DNA from: an uncultured Actinomyces sp.
GTDB lineage: Bacteria; Actinomycetota; Actinomycetes; Actinomycetales; Actinomycetaceae
DNA: 9,366 nucleotides
Assembly (NCBI GenBank): GCA_915063485.1
Contig: CAJZDJ010000079.1
Location: 1 to 9,366, forward strand
Direction: 5' to 3'
This document shows positions 6,671 to 9,366 of this stretch, one piece after another. The notes under the pieces are model-generated. The model was not told where the DNA came from. It saw nothing but the letters and a program-made list of their open reading frames with translations, and made no database searches. A program made the translations under genes and the position numbers. Numbering within the stretch: position 1 is the stretch's first letter; each line of letters opens with the position of its first letter.

Positions 6671-7813
6671 ATGTCTGTCCCCTCCTCGTTTAGCGGCGCG
6701 AGCACTTCCCGCCGCACCTTGATGAAAGGCGCAGCTTGGGCTGTGCCCGCAGTGACTGTAACTGCACCCGCATTGGCTGCCAGCATGTCTAGCTGTATCA
6801 GCAGTGAGGTTGCCGATGACATTGAAAAGATTTTTGCTGCCTACAAAGCTAACCCCGCCAAGTACCCGGGACAGAACGCTATGGCTGGCGCCGTGCTGGA
6901 GGGCTGGATGGCTGCCCCCGGTAGTATCGCCGGCGAGCTAGCCAACCCCTCCTTCTTTAAGCTGCGTAACAAGGGATCTAAGACTTTCCAGTTCAGCAAG
7001 TACCCGTTGAACTTCGAGTTTGGGGTTATGAACGTAGCTACCTCACCGGCTATGAACAACACTCTGGCGGGTAGCACGGTAGGTAACATTATTAAAGTCC
7101 ATGTTAAGAACCCCTGGCAGCCGGCTAGCGCCACCGCAGACTACGTCAACAGTTGCGCGCGTCGTCGGGATCTAAACATCTCTACCTCATACGGAACCTT
7201 CTATAACGTTGGTACCGGTAAGCGCATCCCGGGTATTAGCGGCGAAAACGACTTCACCTGCGCTACCGACTCGCACGGCACCCACTATGACATCACCCTG
7301 CACTACAACCGCGACCTGGCCCCCAACGCTATTGCGGAGGCTGCCAACTACCAGCTGCGTAGTGGTCTAACCACCATTGGTAAGCGTATTTACGTGGCTC
7401 TGGGCGCCCGCGTGCTGGGCTTTGTGCCCCCGCAGTGGGATGACGTGGTGGCTTTCGCTAAGGCCCAGGATCCGCGCTGGACCAATGAAGACGACATCCG
7501 CGCCTGCTACTGGGCTGCTTACCAGGCCCGCGTAAAGCGTTGGAACACCGCCAAGCTGGCTAATGGCTCCACCGAAGCCCTGGCTGGCGCTGTCCTGAAG
7601 TACACCGGTTGGGCTAAGGGCCTCAACGGCGTGTTCAAGGACCTGGAGCCGGGTGAGTGGATCTGGTCTCACGAAACCGGTAACTACCTCACCGCTGGTT
7701 CGGAAGGTAACACCCCGCACCTGGGCACCGTCGTCGGCGACGACATCCAGTTCTGGCGCGGCAGGGTGGGCTCACCGCAGGTTAACCTGCAAAACCGCGA
7801 CGGCGTGTTCTAA
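6671..7813 (+). CDS. Tat-exported protein of unknown family
   Basis: I do not recognise the family. The 380-residue product begins with a Tat signal: SRRTLMK at 13-19 (Arg14, Arg15), a hydrophobic stretch AAWAVPAVTVTAPALA, and a likely cut after ALA at about residue 36. The mature protein has no membrane helix and no LPxTG-type anchor, so it should be released or loosely held outside the cell, folded before export. It holds four Cys (42, 162, 197, 279), enough for two disulfides, and many Trp and Tyr in the last 130 residues. Two similar short motifs, MAGAVLEGWM (71-80) and LAGAVLKYTGWA (304-315), hint at an internal repeat, but this is weak. The start is ATG 6671 with AGGAG eight bases upstream; the in-frame TTG at 6629 lies inside a hairpin. 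It is probably its own transcription unit, with the propeller gene close behind. Confidence 0.88.
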   Translation: MSVPSSFSGASTSRRTLMKGAAWAVPAVTVTAPALAASMSSCISSEVADDIEKIFAAYKANPAKYPGQNAMAGAVLEGWMAAPGSIAGELANPSFFKLRNKGSKTFQFSKYPLNFEFGVMNVATSPAMNNTLAGSTVGNIIKVHVKNPWQPASATADYVNSCARRRDLNISTSYGTFYNVGTGKRIPGISGENDFTCATDSHGTHYDITLHYNRDLAPNAIAEAANYQLRSGLTTIGKRIYVALGARVLGFVPPQWDDVVAFAKAQDPRWTNEDDIRACYWAAYQARVKRWNTAKLANGSTEALAGAVLKYTGWAKGLNGVFKDLEPGEWIWSHETGNYLTAGSEGNTPHLGTVVGDDIQFWRGRVGSPQVNLQNRDGVF

Positions 7814-7872
7814 ACGGAGTGTTCTAAGCAGCGTGCTCTAGGCGGCATGCTCTAAGCAAGCTACTCTAAAGC
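7803..7872 (+). repeat. Five-copy 14-base tandem repeat overlapping a stop codon
   Basis: Five units of exactly 14 bases start at 7803, 7817, 7831, 7845 and 7859, with consensus close to GCGTGCTCTAAGCA. TCTA recurs at 7809, 7823, 7837, 7851 and 7865. The first unit contains the end of the upstream gene (GGC GTG TTC TAA). Units diverge at up to half the positions toward the right, so the array is old or under weak constraint. Because 14 is not a multiple of three, the TAA/TAG triplets fall in all three frames. Confidence 0.8.
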
Positions 7873-7882
7873 GCGCTTTAGA
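7865..7882 (+). promoter_or_regulatory. Perfect 18-base palindrome TCTAAAGCGCGCTTTAGA
   Basis: The sequence equals its own reverse complement over 18 bases, starting in the last 14-base unit and lying 45 bases before the next start codon. It could be a dimeric repressor site for the downstream gene or a short hairpin. CCCC/GGGG (7883-7886, 7895-7898) follows with an eight-base loop. There is no T-run after either, so an intrinsic terminator is not well supported. Confidence 0.5.
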
Positions 7883-7927
7883 CCCCAGATTTTAGGGGCA
7901 GGCAGGGCCAGTTTTAGGATTTGACTC

Positions 7928-9366
7928 ATGCCGGTTAGCTACAACGCCCAACAAAATCCCTATCTAGGGATTAACAGTCTGGCCACCATGCATGGTGACG
8001 CCCAATCTTCGGACGCCACCCCATTTGCTGGCCCAGGCGATCCGGGCGTTGGTGGAACCTGGAAAGTCACCTTCACTAACCACTGGGCTGCCTGCCCCAC
8101 TATTTTGGCTGGCCAAGATGGCTACATTCAGGCCCTAATGACACAGTTTTTGGGTTCTGACGCCAAAGTGCGCAAACCCAAGCTAGCCATTATTGAGCCA
8201 GCCAGCGGCGCCCAGCTAGGGGCCATGGAAATCCCCACCGGGGCGCTGCTTGGTGGGGTGTATGCCTATCTGGACGCCGACTCTAACCTGGTGATGGTTG
8301 ACGGCACCAACGCCCTCACCTGGATTTCCCACAGTCAAGACGGCATGAAAGTGTGGGTGTCGCGGCGCATTGACCTAACCGACGCCATGAAACTTGAACC
8401 CAAGGATCACGTGGTGGGGATCGTACCCGACTGGCACGGACGCATCTGGGTGGCTTCAGAGCGCGGCGTCGTCGGCCTAATTGACCCTAAACGCAACGTG
8501 GTGCGCCTGACTAAACTGCAGCAATACTCATCCACAGAGCGCATCGACAACTCTATTTCTGCATGTCCGCAGGGGGTAAGCGTCATTACCAGCTACGGCA
8601 TCTACATGCTGGGCGCCGACGCCTCCACCTCCAAGCCGCGCATCATCTGGAGCCACAGCTATGACCGGGGCACTAAGCAAAAACCGGGGCAGCTTTCGCA
8701 CGGCTCCGGGGCTACCGCAACTTTCTTTGGGCCTAATGGCTCGGACTATGTGATGCTTTCGGATAACGCGGATCGGCAAGAAAAACTTATTGTGTACCGC
8801 AGCGCCGACGGCAGCGCAGTGGGGGAGGGGCTGCTGTTTACCCCGGGCGCTTCGGGCACGGAAAATTCCATGATTGGGGTGCAAAACTCGATAGTGGGGG
8901 CCTGCACTTTCGGCTACCCCTATGCGCAGTACCCTGACACTAAGCCCGCCTACCGCGCCCAGGTGGCGCCGGGTATGGAACGCTGGGATGTTAACGACGA
9001 CGCCTCGGGCATCACCTTGAAATGGCGTAATAACGGGATTTACTCGGCGGCAGTGCCGCGCCTGTCTACCGCTGATAACCTCATTTACACTTGTGAACGC
9101 CCGCGTGGACCGGCGGGGCTGTTGACTGGGCCGGTGGTTTATGCCTGCGCGATCGATATGGATAGTGGGCGCGTGGTGCATCGGCAGCGTTTGCCGCGCC
9201 TGGCTAACCTTCTGGCTGGCGGCGACCCCTCCCAGATGGTGGGGGTTATTGATAAGCATGGAGTGTGGTGGCAGGGCACTATTGGGGGTATTTACCGGAT
9301 TTCTCGCCACGGCGACGGCGTAAGTGGGGTGCAGGGGGCCAGCTCGCTTCCGCTGGGGGCAGCTTT
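7928..9366 (+). CDS. Predicted beta-propeller protein, partial (open at right edge)
   Basis: The frame runs for 479 codons without a stop to the window edge. It starts at ATG 7928; an in-frame TGA (7922-7924) precedes it and AGGA lies eight bases upstream. Blade-like motifs recur: GQDGYIQAL (62-70), a strand pair at PDWHGRIWVASERGVVGLID (167-186), GSDYVMLSDNADRQEKLIVY (271-290), NLIYTCE (384-390) and DKHGVWWQGTIGGIYRI (442-458), each an Asp/Gly turn followed by two hydrophobic strands, as in NHL, SMP-30 or PQQ-type propellers. No signal peptide or membrane helix is seen at the N-terminus, so it is predicted cytosolic unless exported another way. From memory, similar uncharacterised proteins occur in mycobacteria and streptomycetes, sharing PDW-GR-W-SRGVVG, KPGQ-S-GSG and SDNAD. 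No catalytic residues can be named. It may be co-transcribed with the Tat-exported gene 114 bases upstream. Confidence 0.85.
   Translation, partial: MPVSYNAQQNPYLGINSLATMHGDAQSSDATPFAGPGDPGVGGTWKVTFTNHWAACPTILAGQDGYIQALMTQFLGSDAKVRKPKLAIIEPASGAQLGAMEIPTGALLGGVYAYLDADSNLVMVDGTNALTWISHSQDGMKVWVSRRIDLTDAMKLEPKDHVVGIVPDWHGRIWVASERGVVGLIDPKRNVVRLTKLQQYSSTERIDNSISACPQGVSVITSYGIYMLGADASTSKPRIIWSHSYDRGTKQKPGQLSHGSGATATFFGPNGSDYVMLSDNADRQEKLIVYRSADGSAVGEGLLFTPGASGTENSMIGVQNSIVGACTFGYPYAQYPDTKPAYRAQVAPGMERWDVNDDASGITLKWRNNGIYSAAVPRLSTADNLIYTCERPRGPAGLLTGPVVYACAIDMDSGRVVHRQRLPRLANLLAGGDPSQMVGVIDKHGVWWQGTIGGIYRISRHGDGVSGVQGASSLPLGAA

Noticed and set aside
7803..7872. CRISPR array
   Set aside because: Units are 14 bases, directly abutting, degenerate and without spacers.
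7921..7926. TTGACT as a -35 box
   Set aside because: It ends one base before the ATG of the propeller gene, so no -10 box could follow ahead of the start.
8528..9310. 260-codon minus-strand open frame
   Set aside because: It is antisense to the propeller frame, which has clear protein motifs; its own translation is low in recognisable pattern and rich in Arg, His and Ala, as expected of a shadow frame.

Overview
The window reads as a chromosomal segment of a moderately GC-rich actinobacterium. The clues are a Tat signal of the actinobacterial 'SRRxxxKGAAWAVPAV' type, a LytR-CpsA-Psr (LCP) cell-wall ligase with a long Ser/Arg/His-rich cytosolic tail, GTG/TTG starts, and a beta-propeller protein of a type I recall from mycobacteria and streptomycetes. 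I would place it near the Actinomycetaceae, but that placement is inference, not proof.

Left end, minus strand (1-1243): the first 28 codons of peptidyl-tRNA hydrolase (pth) run off the left edge. They share a GTGA stop/start overlap with the gene upstream of them, a 386-residue protein that joins an HPr-kinase-like P-loop domain to a C-terminal PqqD-like domain. A 123-base divergent region (1244-1366) carries the promoter for that pair and probably the promoter for the LCP gene on the other strand.

Middle, plus strand (1367-6452): the LCP gene is followed by an ilvD-ilvA pair for branched-chain amino acid synthesis (dihydroxy-acid dehydratase and the long, two-ACT threonine deaminase). A strong intrinsic terminator ends the pair. 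Threonine deaminase commits threonine to isoleucine; IlvD catalyses a later step of the same pathway and also serves valine and leucine. The leader of ilvD and the ilvD-ilvA spacer both contain hairpins.

Right end, plus strand (6453-9366): a leader of about 200 bases rich in inverted repeats precedes a Tat-exported protein of no family I recognise. Its stop codon lies inside a five-copy 14-base tandem repeat that runs into a perfect 18-base palindrome. A long open frame then starts at 7928 and stays open for 479 codons to the right edge. It looks like a predicted beta-propeller protein without a signal peptide.

The least explained parts are the kinase/PqqD-like fusion, the Tat-exported orphan with its structured leader and repeat-bearing 3' end, and the propeller gene. 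I see no complete new multi-gene system, no transposon, no CRISPR array and no RNA gene.
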